Source: CAZWAP01 sp964632005
Lineage (GTDB): Bacteria; Planctomycetota; Phycisphaerae; Sedimentisphaerales; Anaerobacaceae
DNA length: 64,000 nucleotides
Assembly: GCA_964632005.1 (NCBI GenBank)
Contig: CAZWAP010000001.1
Span: 1-64,000 of the forward strand
Reading direction: 5' to 3'
Shown: positions 53,835 to 62,491 of the stretch, one piece after another
How the letters are laid out: each line of letters opens with the position of its first letter
How positions within the stretch are numbered: position 1 is the stretch's first letter
Position numbers and translations under genes: made by a program
Notes under the pieces: model-generated
Database searches by the model: none
Seen by the model: only the letters and a program-made list of their open reading frames with translations
Told to the model about the DNA's origin: nothing

Positions 53835-55052
53835 ATGCGCGTGGTTGTGGCTCTGGAGCATCGCTTTTATCAGTCTCCCGATGCAACCGTATACCCGTAT
53901 TCCGTCTGCGATTATGCCTTCTGGAGCAGGTACCTCGATGTCTTCGATGAGGTAGTCGTCTTCGCCCGGATCAGCCAGGTGGAAAAGCCTCCTGAGCAGG
54001 TCGCCAGGGCCAGCGGCCCATCGGTACGCTTTCTACCAGTGCCGGACTTCCTGGGACCGTGGCAGTATATCAGCAGACGCAGCTCGCTTGTCCGCCTGGC
54101 CGCCCACGCCCTGGGCCCCGAAGACGCATGCATACTACGCCTACCAGGCCAGATGGGAACCTTGCTCTGGCACCAGGCCAAACGGCTCGGCAGACCCTAC
54201 GGCGTCGAGGTCGTCGGTGACCCGTGGCAGTCATTGGCGCCTGGCGGGGTCAGGGGCATCTGCCGGCCGATCACCGGGCTCAAGGCACGCCTGGAGCTGG
54301 CCCGCCAGTGCCGATCCGCCTGCGTCGCCTCCTATGTTACCGAGTTTACATTGCAGGACCGGTACCCACCGGGCGGCTGGTCAACACATTATTCCAGTAT
54401 AGAGCTGCCGGATGAAGCTATTATCGGGGAAGAAGAGCTTACTGCCCATCTGGCCTCCATCCGTGAGGCCATAAGCGAAAAACGCACGCTGAGAATCTGC
54501 CACATGGGGACTATGTCGGCTTTGTATAAGGGACAGGATGTTCTGCTGGAGGCAGTTTCCTTGTGTAGAAAAAGGGGGCGCAACGTTGAATTGACCTTGT
54601 TGGGAGAGGGTCGGTATTACGGGTACTATGTTGATAAGGCCAGGAGATTGGGCTTGATGGAATGTGTAAGCTTTCTCGGCCAACTGCCTCCCGGCAGGGC
54701 TGTGATTGAACAGCTCGACGCTGCAGATCTGTTTGTTTTGCCCTCATTTGCGGAAGGTCTTCCCCGCTCCCTCATTGAGGCTATGGCGAGGGGGTTGCCC
54801 TGTCTGGCCAGCAAGGTGGGCGGCATCCCGGAACTGCTCGCCGCCGAGTATCTGTTCCCTCCAAAGGACCCGGTCGCCCTATCGAACGCGATAGAGTCCC
54901 TGTTTCTTGATAGAGGCAAGATCGAAACAATGGCCCGGCGGAATTTAGAGACCGCCAAGAGGTATCGCTCAGATGAGTTGAGGCGGCGTCGTGTGGAAAT
55001 GTATCAGAAACTGAAAGAGGAAACCGAACGGTGGCGCTCGCAGAGAGCATAG
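53835..55052 (+). CDS. Glycosyltransferase (GT4-like), copy B, with a compositional break
   Basis: 405 residues from the ATG at 53835 (GGAGG 7 bases upstream; the frame upstream belongs to the previous gene's strand shadow). Blocks FWSRYLDVFDEVVVFAR, DACILRLPGQMGTLLW and YVTEFTLQDRYPPGG match copy A; the donor part has ICHMGTMSALYKGQD and SFAEGLPRSLIEAMARGLP. Codon use changes inside the gene: up to about 54.4 kb it is C/G-ending like the neighbours, afterwards many T/A- and TTG-rich codons appear. This suggests recombination within the gene. Confidence 0.85.
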   Translation: MRVVVALEHRFYQSPDATVYPYSVCDYAFWSRYLDVFDEVVVFARISQVEKPPEQVARASGPSVRFLPVPDFLGPWQYISRRSSLVRLAAHALGPEDACILRLPGQMGTLLWHQAKRLGRPYGVEVVGDPWQSLAPGGVRGICRPITGLKARLELARQCRSACVASYVTEFTLQDRYPPGGWSTHYSSIELPDEAIIGEEELTAHLASIREAISEKRTLRICHMGTMSALYKGQDVLLEAVSLCRKRGRNVELTLLGEGRYYGYYVDKARRLGLMECVSFLGQLPPGRAVIEQLDAADLFVLPSFAEGLPRSLIEAMARGLPCLASKVGGIPELLAAEYLFPPKDPVALSNAIESLFLDRGKIETMARRNLETAKRYRSDELRRRRVEMYQKLKEETERWRSQRA

Positions 55053-55059
55053 TAGTTCA

Positions 55060-56130
55060 ATGACGACGGGTACCGAATACTTCTATTTCGACATTCACAA
55101 TCTGGTGAGGATGCGCATTACCACATCCCATCCGTGTGCTTATTCAATTAGACATTCATACCAGCCCTTTGAGGTGGAGAAGTTGGAGGAATGCGACTTA
55201 ACGTTGTCGGAAAATACGTTGCTGCCGAGCCATCACAGCGATGCGTCAACGGCCTGCAAGTTTGCGGAGGGTTGCGTTCGTATGAATGCGCGAATGGTCG
55301 ATGTGGCGTTGCGCGGGCAAGAGCTGTTTCTGTGCGGGAAGCGCGACCTTCTGCCGTTTGTTGGCCCGTTGATCCACTGGCAGATGTTGCAGCGGGGGGC
55401 TACTACGATACACGGCGCCTCGGTCGCGGTGGACGGCCAGGGGATACTTATGCCGGCCTGGGGCGGAACTGGTAAGACAAGCGCTATCGTAGAATTGCTT
55501 AAGCTGCCCGGCAGCGCGTTTATGGGCGATGACTTTGCCATCATTCGCGGCGATGGAATGCTGCTGAGTTATCCCAAACCCTTTTTTGTATATCCTTATC
55601 ATCAAGATGTTTTCCCCCATCTGTTCAAGCACAAGCCCAAGTTGTTGGTTCCGGCCTGGATGTCCGGTTTCACCGCGGTGGTTCGCCAGGCGGTTCGTCC
55701 GATGTTGGCGGCGTTCCCTACTTTGGAAAGCCTGTGTCGCCGTCTTACGCCCGAGCATATGCAGATACCAGCCCGGCAGGCGCTTCCTCACGCAGACTTT
55801 CTCGACAGTGCACCTGTAAAACTGATTGTGTTTCTGGAACGCTACAACGGTTCAGAACCTGTCATTGACCGTTTGGATCCCATTACAGCTCGTCGTCGCG
55901 TAGTGGGTAATCACTATTTCGAGCTGGGTGCACAGGCTCAAGAGTTGATGACGGCTTGTGCAGCAACCGGATTGTTGGGCTTAGAAGACTGGTTCGGTGA
56001 GATGGCCAGGGTGGTTGATAGGGTTTTTGGACGACTGCCCATTTATCGTTTGCGGCTTGCACCGATGAAGCCCCAACCGACGGGTAAAGCAATCGCTTCA
56101 GCGGTCAACGAGCTTTTGGGCAAGATGTAG
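55060..56130 (+). CDS. HprK-like P-loop kinase, copy B
   Basis: 356 residues, paralogue of 51433-52500. P-loop AWGGTGKTS at 133-141, preceding IHGASVAV strand, GDDFAII acidic pair, and the same RRLTPEHMQIPARQALP block. Starts 7 bases after glycosyltransferase B. Its codons are less GC-rich than copy A, so it did not arise by a recent local duplication of copy A; it more likely arrived with the lower-GC segment. No HPr substrate protein nearby. Confidence 0.75.
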   Translation: MTTGTEYFYFDIHNLVRMRITTSHPCAYSIRHSYQPFEVEKLEECDLTLSENTLLPSHHSDASTACKFAEGCVRMNARMVDVALRGQELFLCGKRDLLPFVGPLIHWQMLQRGATTIHGASVAVDGQGILMPAWGGTGKTSAIVELLKLPGSAFMGDDFAIIRGDGMLLSYPKPFFVYPYHQDVFPHLFKHKPKLLVPAWMSGFTAVVRQAVRPMLAAFPTLESLCRRLTPEHMQIPARQALPHADFLDSAPVKLIVFLERYNGSEPVIDRLDPITARRRVVGNHYFELGAQAQELMTACAATGLLGLEDWFGEMARVVDRVFGRLPIYRLRLAPMKPQPTGKAIASAVNELLGKM

Positions 56131-56165
56131 CAAAAGCGGGCGAGACATCAATTTGGAGACCGTAG

Positions 56166-57344
56166 TTGAAACTCAGCAAAACCGGCCGAAGACCTAAAAT
56201 CTGCATGCTGTCTTCGATTCCGGCGACTCTGTGGAGCTTTTACCGTGGATTGCCGGAGAGGTTGAAAGACGAGGGTATAGCTGTGGAGGTATGCAGTTCG
56301 CCGGGCAAGGAGCTTGATTATTTTTCCGGGCAATTTGGAATAAATGTTCATCGGGTGGATATTCTTCGGCAGATAGCGCCATGGCGGGATGTGCTGGCGC
56401 TTCTGAAATTGGTCAGGATATTCAAGCAAAATCACTATGAACTGGTGCATTCGCACAGTCCGAAGGCCGGGCTGCTGGGTATGATTGCCGGTCGGCTGGC
56501 TTCGGTCCGACGCCTGGTTTATACCTGTCACGGGCTGCCCTTGGAGACCGAGCGCGGATTGAAGCGAAAACTCTTGCTCTGGGCTGAGCGGGTAAGTTGT
56601 GCTTTGGCCGATCAAGTACTTGTTGTAAGCCCGAGTTTGCTTGATGTGCTTCGCAAATACAAAGTTGGTTCTGATAAAAAAATGTCTATTCTGGCAGATG
56701 GTACTGCCTGCGGAGTCGATTTAAGTCGGTTCACCCCCACGCCTGAGCTGCTTGAGAAAGGCAAAATCATTCGCAGAGGCCATTCTATCCCGGCCGATGA
56801 TACAGTGATAGGTTTTGTCGGGCGGCTTGTGCCGGATAAGGGTATTGCGATTCTCGTTGAATCGTTTGTTCGGTTGTATGAGTCGAACCGAGACATCAGA
56901 TTGCTGGTTATAGGAGACTTCGAGCCTCACCGGGGTCGATTGCCCCGTGGAACATCGGAAACTTTGACCGATCATCCGGGTATAATTGCCGTCGGATTCA
57001 CGCAGGAGGTGGAGCCGTACTATGCCGCGATGGATATGCTGGTTCTGCCTACGAGGCGTGAGGGGTTTCCTTACAGCCTCTTGGAGGCAGCAGCAATGGG
57101 TTTGCCGGTGATTACTACGAAAGTCACCGGTTGTGTTGATGCGGTGGTGGACGGGCAAACGGGCTTGCTGGTCCCTCCGGAGGACGTTTCGGCGTTGACA
57201 GATGCGATACGAAAGCTGGTTGTCTCGCCGCAACTTCGGTTTCGGCTGGGTCGCCAGGCCAGAAAGCGTGTCGAGGAAAGATTTTCGAGCCGGCGCCTTT
57301 TGGATGCCCACGTTCAATTCTATCGCAGAATGTTGGACTTGTAA
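56166..57344 (+). CDS. Glycosyltransferase family 4-type (PglA/WecF-like)
   Basis: 392 residues starting at a TTG that has GGAG 7 bases upstream; no ATG fits. N-terminal acceptor half with VHSHSPKAGLLGMIAGR and YTCHGLPLETERGLKRKLLLWAE, a pattern common in transferases acting on undecaprenyl-diphosphate-linked amino sugars. The donor half has IGFVGRLVPDKGI and TRREGFPYSLLEAAAMGLPV. It lies at the right end of the lower-GC segment. Exact donor unknown. Confidence 0.85.
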   Translation: MKLSKTGRRPKICMLSSIPATLWSFYRGLPERLKDEGIAVEVCSSPGKELDYFSGQFGINVHRVDILRQIAPWRDVLALLKLVRIFKQNHYELVHSHSPKAGLLGMIAGRLASVRRLVYTCHGLPLETERGLKRKLLLWAERVSCALADQVLVVSPSLLDVLRKYKVGSDKKMSILADGTACGVDLSRFTPTPELLEKGKIIRRGHSIPADDTVIGFVGRLVPDKGIAILVESFVRLYESNRDIRLLVIGDFEPHRGRLPRGTSETLTDHPGIIAVGFTQEVEPYYAAMDMLVLPTRREGFPYSLLEAAAMGLPVITTKVTGCVDAVVDGQTGLLVPPEDVSALTDAIRKLVVSPQLRFRLGRQARKRVEERFSSRRLLDAHVQFYRRMLDL

Positions 57345-57454
57345 TTGTCTCGCACCGCCTCGCGCTGGCGGCCCGCCGGAAGCGCTTCTGAGCGCGAACC
57401 GCACCGCCTGGCTCTACAGCTAACACCGCCTTTTAGGCCGGCTCGATAAATTTC

Positions 57455-57482
57455 TTGCCTGGGTACCCCCCTTGCCTATAGT
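57455..57482 (+). promoter_or_regulatory. Promoter upstream of the ilvC fragment
   Basis: TTGCCT (57455-57460), 16 bases, TATAGT (57477-57482). Start near 57489, giving a leader of about 140 bases to the ilvC ATG. It could now transcribe the glycosyltransferase gene at 57915. The rest of the 285-base gap shows no gene. Confidence 0.4.
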
Positions 57483-57629
57483 GCTGAGGCTTGGATTATG
57501 GTGAGCGGTTCGTTGCCGGCTCGCCGTGATCACTGTGCGCACAAAAGCAAGACAGGCCGTGAGCAAACAAGGAATAGACCGGTCGGCCGTACCCTGTTGT
57601 CGGAAGGCCGGGAAAGTAGAACATCAGGT

Positions 57630-57842
57630 ATGGCAGCGAGAATTTTCTACGAGCAGGATGCCCCGATAGACCCATTGAAGGGCAAGAAGGTAGCGGTCAT
57701 CGGTTACGGCAGCCAGGGTCACGCACACAGCCTCAACCTGCGTGACAGCGGCACAGACGTCGCGGTGGCCGAGCTCTCGTTTCGCCAGGAGCTCGTCTGG
57801 CAAGGGCTCGCCGAGTTATATGAGCAGTTGCTCTCCTCCTGA
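57630..57842 (+). pseudogene. ilvC: Truncated ketol-acid reductoisomerase gene (5' stump)
   Basis: The first ~49 codons are clear IlvC: MAARIFYEQDAPIDPLKGKK, then VAVIGYGSQGHAHSLNLRDS, the NADPH-binding Rossmann start. After about 57777 the frame continues as unrelated sequence (LSFRQELVWQGLAELYEQ) and stops. The rest of the cofactor domain and the whole catalytic domain are missing, so it cannot be active. IlvC has no role in polysaccharide synthesis; the stump marks where an ilvC-bearing region was joined to the locus. A normal copy should exist elsewhere in the genome. Confidence 0.85.
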
Positions 57843-57914
57843 AATCTCCCTTGCCAAAAACCGCTGCCACGGTACGTTGAATGCACACGATTCGACGCAA
57901 TGCGAGGAAAGGAT

Positions 57915-59099
57915 ATGGCTGAAGCATCGAAGAACGATGGCCGAAAAAAGCCGCGGATTCTTCACGTTGCGCCCGGCAAGTTCGGCGGCGGCGACAGCGT
58001 CGTCTTTTCGCTGGTTGATATGGCCCGTGAACACGGATTGTCCGCCGATGTGCTCACCGACTGCGACGAACTGGCAAAGGTATGTGCTGGCCGCCGAATC
58101 GGCATCCTGAGGTTCGATGGGATTGTCCGTCCGATTCGCCCCCACAAGGATCTATCCGCCGCACTCCGCCTTAAACGCGCCATACAAGGACGCTACGAAG
58201 TCGTCCACACCCACGGCAGCAAGGCCGGCGTCGTCGGCCGGCTGGCAGCAAGACTCGCGAGAACCCCCGTCGTCCTGCACACGGTGCACGGCTTTGCCTT
58301 TCACGAGTTCAGCTCGAAAATCCAGACGTCCATCATCGCAGCCGTCGAGCGATTGGCGGCCCGCTGGTGCCACAAGATCATCGTCGTCAATACGTTCGAT
58401 CGCCAGCGCGCCCTGGAGCTCCGCATAACCTCAGAGGATAAGCTCGTTACCATTTACAACGGCGTCTCAGAGGCACGCCTGCAGGCCGGCCGAGGGGTCG
58501 ACCGGCGGGAATTGCTCGAGCAGCTGAAAATACCTGCCGATAGCTTTCTGTGTGTCTTTGTCGGGCGACTGGCTGCTCAAAAGGGCCTGCAGTATCTGAT
58601 AGAAGCTATGGCCGTGGTCAAAACCAAAATGCCTAACCCGCCGGTCCACCTGGCTGTAATCGGCGAAGGACAGCTCGAAGCGCAGATCAGGGACCAGATT
58701 CGTCGGCTGGGTCTGGCCGACCGCGTCCACCTGCTGGGCTTCCAATCGGCGTGCATGCGATGGACCGGTGGATGCGACCTTTTTGTCCTCAGCTCCCTGT
58801 GGGAAGGACATTCTATCACCTTGTTGGAGGCGATGGGACTGGGCCGGCCGATAGTCGCTACCGACATCAAGGGCAATCGCGAAACCATCGCCAGCGGAGA
58901 AAACGGCCTGCTTGTGCCGCCCGCCGACCCCGACGCCCTTGCACAGGCCGTTATGGAACTTGTAGCCGATCCCCCACGCGCAGCACGGTTGGGACAGAAC
59001 GCCCTTAAAACCTTCAACGAGCGGTTCACCGAACGCGTTATGAAAGAAAAATCATGGGAAGTCTACCGGGAGCTTCTTGCCGCAAAAGGTTTGCTGTGA
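57915..59099 (+). CDS. Glycosyltransferase family 4-type
   Basis: 394 residues from the ATG at 57915 (AGGAAAGG immediately upstream; an ATG at 57900 is less likely). N-terminal VAPGKFGGGDSVVFSLVDMA and VHTHGSKAGVVGRLAARLA; donor half VFVGRLAAQKGLQYLIEA, DRVHLLGFQ and SSLWEGHSITLLEAMGLGRPIV with the E-x7-E pattern. Codon use is again C/G-rich, unlike 54.4-57.3 kb. It is the first intact gene after the ilvC stump. Confidence 0.87.
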   Translation: MAEASKNDGRKKPRILHVAPGKFGGGDSVVFSLVDMAREHGLSADVLTDCDELAKVCAGRRIGILRFDGIVRPIRPHKDLSAALRLKRAIQGRYEVVHTHGSKAGVVGRLAARLARTPVVLHTVHGFAFHEFSSKIQTSIIAAVERLAARWCHKIIVVNTFDRQRALELRITSEDKLVTIYNGVSEARLQAGRGVDRRELLEQLKIPADSFLCVFVGRLAAQKGLQYLIEAMAVVKTKMPNPPVHLAVIGEGQLEAQIRDQIRRLGLADRVHLLGFQSACMRWTGGCDLFVLSSLWEGHSITLLEAMGLGRPIVATDIKGNRETIASGENGLLVPPADPDALAQAVMELVADPPRAARLGQNALKTFNERFTERVMKEKSWEVYRELLAAKGLL

Positions 59100-59130
59100 A
59101 ACCCCGCATAACACTCAGGAGTATTGCTCT

Positions 59131-60048
59131 ATGACAGACCTGTCCAATCCAATGGCGGAATTCTTCGAGCGAATCGGGCAGCGCACCATCCGCAGCGAAA
59201 GCTCATGGTGGCACGAGGTACAGAGCCAGGTTCTGCTCTCCTTTCCCTACTACAAGCTGATCGAACCGAGCCGCGAAGAGATCGATGAGCTGTTCGGCAA
59301 GTACAAGCTGCGGGCCATCCGCTATCCGACGCCGCTGAATGCCTTTGGCTTCCCCAGTAACCTTGAGGTCAATATGGACCCGAACTACGATCTGTCGTAT
59401 CTTGAGCGCGAAGCAAGGCGCCAGACCCGCCGCGGCCTCGAGAGCTGTACGTTCGAGCAGATTGATTTCGATTATCTCGCAGAGCACGGCCTGCCCTTGA
59501 ACCGCGATACCGCCCAACGGCAGGGCCGCAACACGATCTATACCAACCCGGAGTTCTGGAAGAGGTACTGCCAGGCAGGCAAAGAAACGCCCGGCGTGAC
59601 GGCCTGGGGCGTCTTCGTCGAGGGCCAGCTCGGAACGTACCTCGTCGCCGTCGAGTTCGAGGGCTGGTGGAACTGGCTGCTCACTCATTCGTCCACGGCC
59701 CTGCTCAAAAAGCGCCCCAGTAATGTCCTCTTCTACGAGGCGACCCGCCGCTTCTTTGAGAAAAATCCCGACAAGAAAATATGCTACGGCCTTAGCTCCC
59801 TCGAGTCAGTCGCACCGCTCGACCATTTCAAGCTTAATATGGGCGTCACAATGCAGCCCATAAAGCAGCGGATCGTCTTCTCAAAGAAGATCCGATGCCT
59901 GTTCTCGCTGGCCCCCGAGCCCTGCCTCGAGGCATTGAACAGGCTGTTTCCCAGGAGCTACACGGTCCGCAAGGCCTCGGCTATGATACGCCACTGGCGA
60001 GAGCAAACCAGCGAAGTGCCGTCATCCGAGGAGCAAAAAACTCGTTGA
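59131..60048 (+). CDS. GNAT/FemAB-like protein, predicted acyl- or aminoacyltransferase
   Basis: 305 residues from the ATG at 59131 (AGGAG 9 bases upstream). No signal or membrane segment. The arrangement PNYDLSYLEREARRQTRRGLE, GVTAWGVFVEGQLGTYLVAVEF, then KRPSNVLFYEATRRFF resembles GNAT/FemAB-fold transferases found in exopolysaccharide loci, but no catalytic residue can be named. It lies between a glycosyltransferase and a PLP aminotransferase, so acylation of an amino sugar is a reasonable guess. Confidence 0.6.
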   Translation: MTDLSNPMAEFFERIGQRTIRSESSWWHEVQSQVLLSFPYYKLIEPSREEIDELFGKYKLRAIRYPTPLNAFGFPSNLEVNMDPNYDLSYLEREARRQTRRGLESCTFEQIDFDYLAEHGLPLNRDTAQRQGRNTIYTNPEFWKRYCQAGKETPGVTAWGVFVEGQLGTYLVAVEFEGWWNWLLTHSSTALLKKRPSNVLFYEATRRFFEKNPDKKICYGLSSLESVAPLDHFKLNMGVTMQPIKQRIVFSKKIRCLFSLAPEPCLEALNRLFPRSYTVRKASAMIRHWREQTSEVPSSEEQKTR

Positions 60049-60065
60049 CCGGCCGGCAAAAACGC

Positions 60066-61238
60066 ATGGATCCACGTATGAACACTAACATAAGCAAATA
60101 CGAAGCCGAATTTGCCCGGTTATTCGGCGCGCTAAGGGCCTTTGCATTCTGGAAGGGCCGTGTCGCTCTGTACGCTATACTAAAGGCGATGGACATAGGC
60201 CCCGGAGACGAAGTTATCCTGCCCGGATACACCTGTGTAATGAACGTCAATCCCATCAAGTACCTCGGCGCCAAGCCCGTCTATGTTGACATCGAACCGC
60301 AGACCTTCAACATAGACGTAGAACTGCTCAGAGAGAAAATCACGCAAAATGCGAAGGTTGTCATCGCCCAGCACACCTACGGCTACCCCTGCCAGATGGA
60401 CCGGATTATGGAGATCGCCGCCGAACGCGGTATCCCCGTTGTCGAGGACTGCTGTCTCGCCCTTGGATCAAAATACAAGGGCCGGCTCGTCGGGACATTC
60501 GGCAAGGCCGCCTATTTCTCCTTCCAGTGGAACAAGCCATATACGACCGGCCTGGGCGGGATGGCGATTACCAGTGACCCCGAACTCGCCGATAAGATCG
60601 AGACGCTCCGCGCCGCCCGGATGTCTCGGCCTTCCTTCGCCGAAGCCCGAATGCTCCAGGCCCAGTTGCTCGTCTACAGGCTGTTGATTTACCCGAGAAC
60701 CACCGCCCTCGCCCAGAACGCCTTCAGGTATCTTACGAAAAAAGGCGCGGTCATCGGTTCCTCAAGCACCTCTGAATTCGAGCCGGCGATGCCCGAGGAC
60801 TTCTTCAAGGGCATAAGCGCTGCTCAGGCCCGCTCGGGCTTGAGGCAGCTCAGGAAACTTCAGGCGAATATCGCTCACCGCATCAAGATGGCAGAGCTCT
60901 ACGACAGGCTTCTGGCCGAGCAGGGCAGGCCCGGAAGATCCTACGATAACGCGGTCGCCGAGCCTGTTATGGTCCGATACCCCGTCAGGATTACAGAAAA
61001 ACCCAGGGCCCTTGCCGAGGCAGCCAAGGCCGGAGTTGAACTGGGAAGCTGGTTTGAGTGTCCGCTGCATCCTGTCGAGACGCCCCTGTCGGCCTACGAT
61101 TACGAACTCGGCTCCTGTCCCCAGGCCGAAAAGGCGGCCCGAGAGGTCGTCAACCTGCCCCTGCATCCCCGCGTCAACCAGAAAACCGCGATGAGAAACG
61201 TTCGCTTCATAACACGATTCAGCCAACCCACCCAGTAA
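60066..61238 (+). CDS. DegT/DnrJ/EryC1-family PLP-dependent aminotransferase
   Basis: About 391 residues. Makes an amino sugar from a keto sugar nucleotide. FAFWKGRVALYAILKAM and GPGDEVILPGYTCVMNVNPI at the start, VEDCCLALGSKYKGRLVGTFG (the Asp that binds the PLP nitrogen), and SFQWNKPYTTGLGGM with the expected PLP lysine. The substrate could be a keto sugar from one of the dehydratases upstream. An ATG four codons later is an alternative start. Last of the plus-strand run; it converges on the wecA-like gene. Confidence 0.9.
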   Translation: MDPRMNTNISKYEAEFARLFGALRAFAFWKGRVALYAILKAMDIGPGDEVILPGYTCVMNVNPIKYLGAKPVYVDIEPQTFNIDVELLREKITQNAKVVIAQHTYGYPCQMDRIMEIAAERGIPVVEDCCLALGSKYKGRLVGTFGKAAYFSFQWNKPYTTGLGGMAITSDPELADKIETLRAARMSRPSFAEARMLQAQLLVYRLLIYPRTTALAQNAFRYLTKKGAVIGSSSTSEFEPAMPEDFFKGISAAQARSGLRQLRKLQANIAHRIKMAELYDRLLAEQGRPGRSYDNAVAEPVMVRYPVRITEKPRALAEAAKAGVELGSWFECPLHPVETPLSAYDYELGSCPQAEKAAREVVNLPLHPRVNQKTAMRNVRFITRFSQPTQ

Positions 61239-61336
61239 TAACGGACCCTACCGCAGCCGCCGCCCTCTGGCCGGACCCACAGCTTTGCTCGCGGATGTTC
61301 GCCGGCAGCACACTGCCCCCCAATCCCGCAGGCAAC

Positions 61337-62491
61337 TCATTCCCCCTCCTTGCGGATCGCGCCGCGAAGCCCCCTCATCTTCAGGTAGCCTTTCTTCCAG
61401 ACCACGATGCCTGATACGACAAAAACCGCCACATAGATCGGCAGAGCATGCCTGGCCCTGATCCTGATACTCAACGCAAGGCCGATCAGTGCGTACAGGG
61501 CGGCCAGGCCGTAGCATATCTTCACCGTCTTCTTCAGCGGGATCCCGCGGTCTATCATCTGGTCGTATATGTGACCCCGGTCAGAGACGAACAGAGGACG
61601 CTTGTTGAGAAACCGCCTGATCAACGCCACAGCCGTATCCAAAATAGGCAGCCCGAAAACGACTATAGAAGCCATCCACCACCTGATCGATTTCGTCGCA
61701 AAGAGCATCATCAGGGCCGCAACTATAAACCCCAGCAGCATGCTCCCGGCGTCGCCCATGAAGATCTTCGCAGGATAGCGGTTGAACGGCAAGAACCCAC
61801 ACACTGCCCCGAGAAGTCCCAGACATATGATCGCCCGGACGGGATCGCCAACCTGGTACGAACCCCACGTCCCCAGATGAACCGTCAACAGCAGAAGCGC
61901 TGCCGCGATGATCACCGTCACCCCGGCGCACAGCCCGTCCAGACCGTCCAGAAGGTTCAGCGAATTCGTTGCCCCGAGGACGAACATAATAACTATCGGG
62001 ATCCCGATTAGCGCCTCTATGTCCGGGGGGACCTCCACGTTGAAGTAGGTGTGGACAAAGTTCAACGCCGGCCTTATACCGACCACGATCAATGACCCTG
62101 CTGCCACCACCTGACCTAACAGCTTCTGCCAGGGCTTTATGTCGAATATGTCGTCCACAAGACCTATAAAACAGGCGATCGCCGCGCCGGCTATAACGCC
62201 CACCAGCCAGGTGAATGCCCGGCTGAAATACTCGTGGTCTCGAATGCAGTAAATACCGGCGAGGACCCCTGCAATCAGCCCGATCAGCATCCCTATGCCC
62301 CCGAGATATGCAACCGTCCCCTTGTGCGTCTTGACAAGGTCGTCAGGCCTGTCCACGATCCCCAGTTTCAGTGCAATCTTCTTGCATAGAGACGTCGCAG
62401 CCAGAGCCGAGACAAATGAAATGATCAGCACGGGCCAGAACTGCACGATCCAGCTGATGGGCTGATCCGGACCTATAAAGTAGTCAAGCAT
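61337..62491 (-). CDS. WecA/TagO-type polyprenyl-phosphate HexNAc-1-phosphate transferase
   Basis: Starts lipid-linked glycan synthesis by moving a GlcNAc-1-phosphate type group to undecaprenyl phosphate. 384 residues with about 10-11 membrane helices. Motifs: D113-D114 in GLVDDIFDI, NSLNLLDGLDGL at 176-187, KIFMGDAGS (near 247) and DRGHIYDQM (near 306). These are the polytopic MraY/WecA family hallmarks. It is on the opposite strand to the rest of the locus and divergent from the other initiating transferase at 62832. Confidence 0.93.
   Translation of the reverse strand: MLDYFIGPDQPISWIVQFWPVLIISFVSALAATSLCKKIALKLGIVDRPDDLVKTHKGTVAYLGGIGMLIGLIAGVLAGIYCIRDHEYFSRAFTWLVGVIAGAAIACFIGLVDDIFDIKPWQKLLGQVVAAGSLIVVGIRPALNFVHTYFNVEVPPDIEALIGIPIVIMFVLGATNSLNLLDGLDGLCAGVTVIIAAALLLLTVHLGTWGSYQVGDPVRAIICLGLLGAVCGFLPFNRYPAKIFMGDAGSMLLGFIVAALMMLFATKSIRWWMASIVVFGLPILDTAVALIRRFLNKRPLFVSDRGHIYDQMIDRGIPLKKTVKICYGLAALYALIGLALSIRIRARHALPIYVAVFVVSGIVVWKKGYLKMRGLRGAIRKEGE

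Noticed and set aside
51433..56130. HprK-like genes as part of a PEP-CTERM/exosortase or peptide-natural-product system
   Set aside because: No exosortase, PEP-CTERM protein, PqqD-like protein, precursor peptide or leader protease was seen in the locus.
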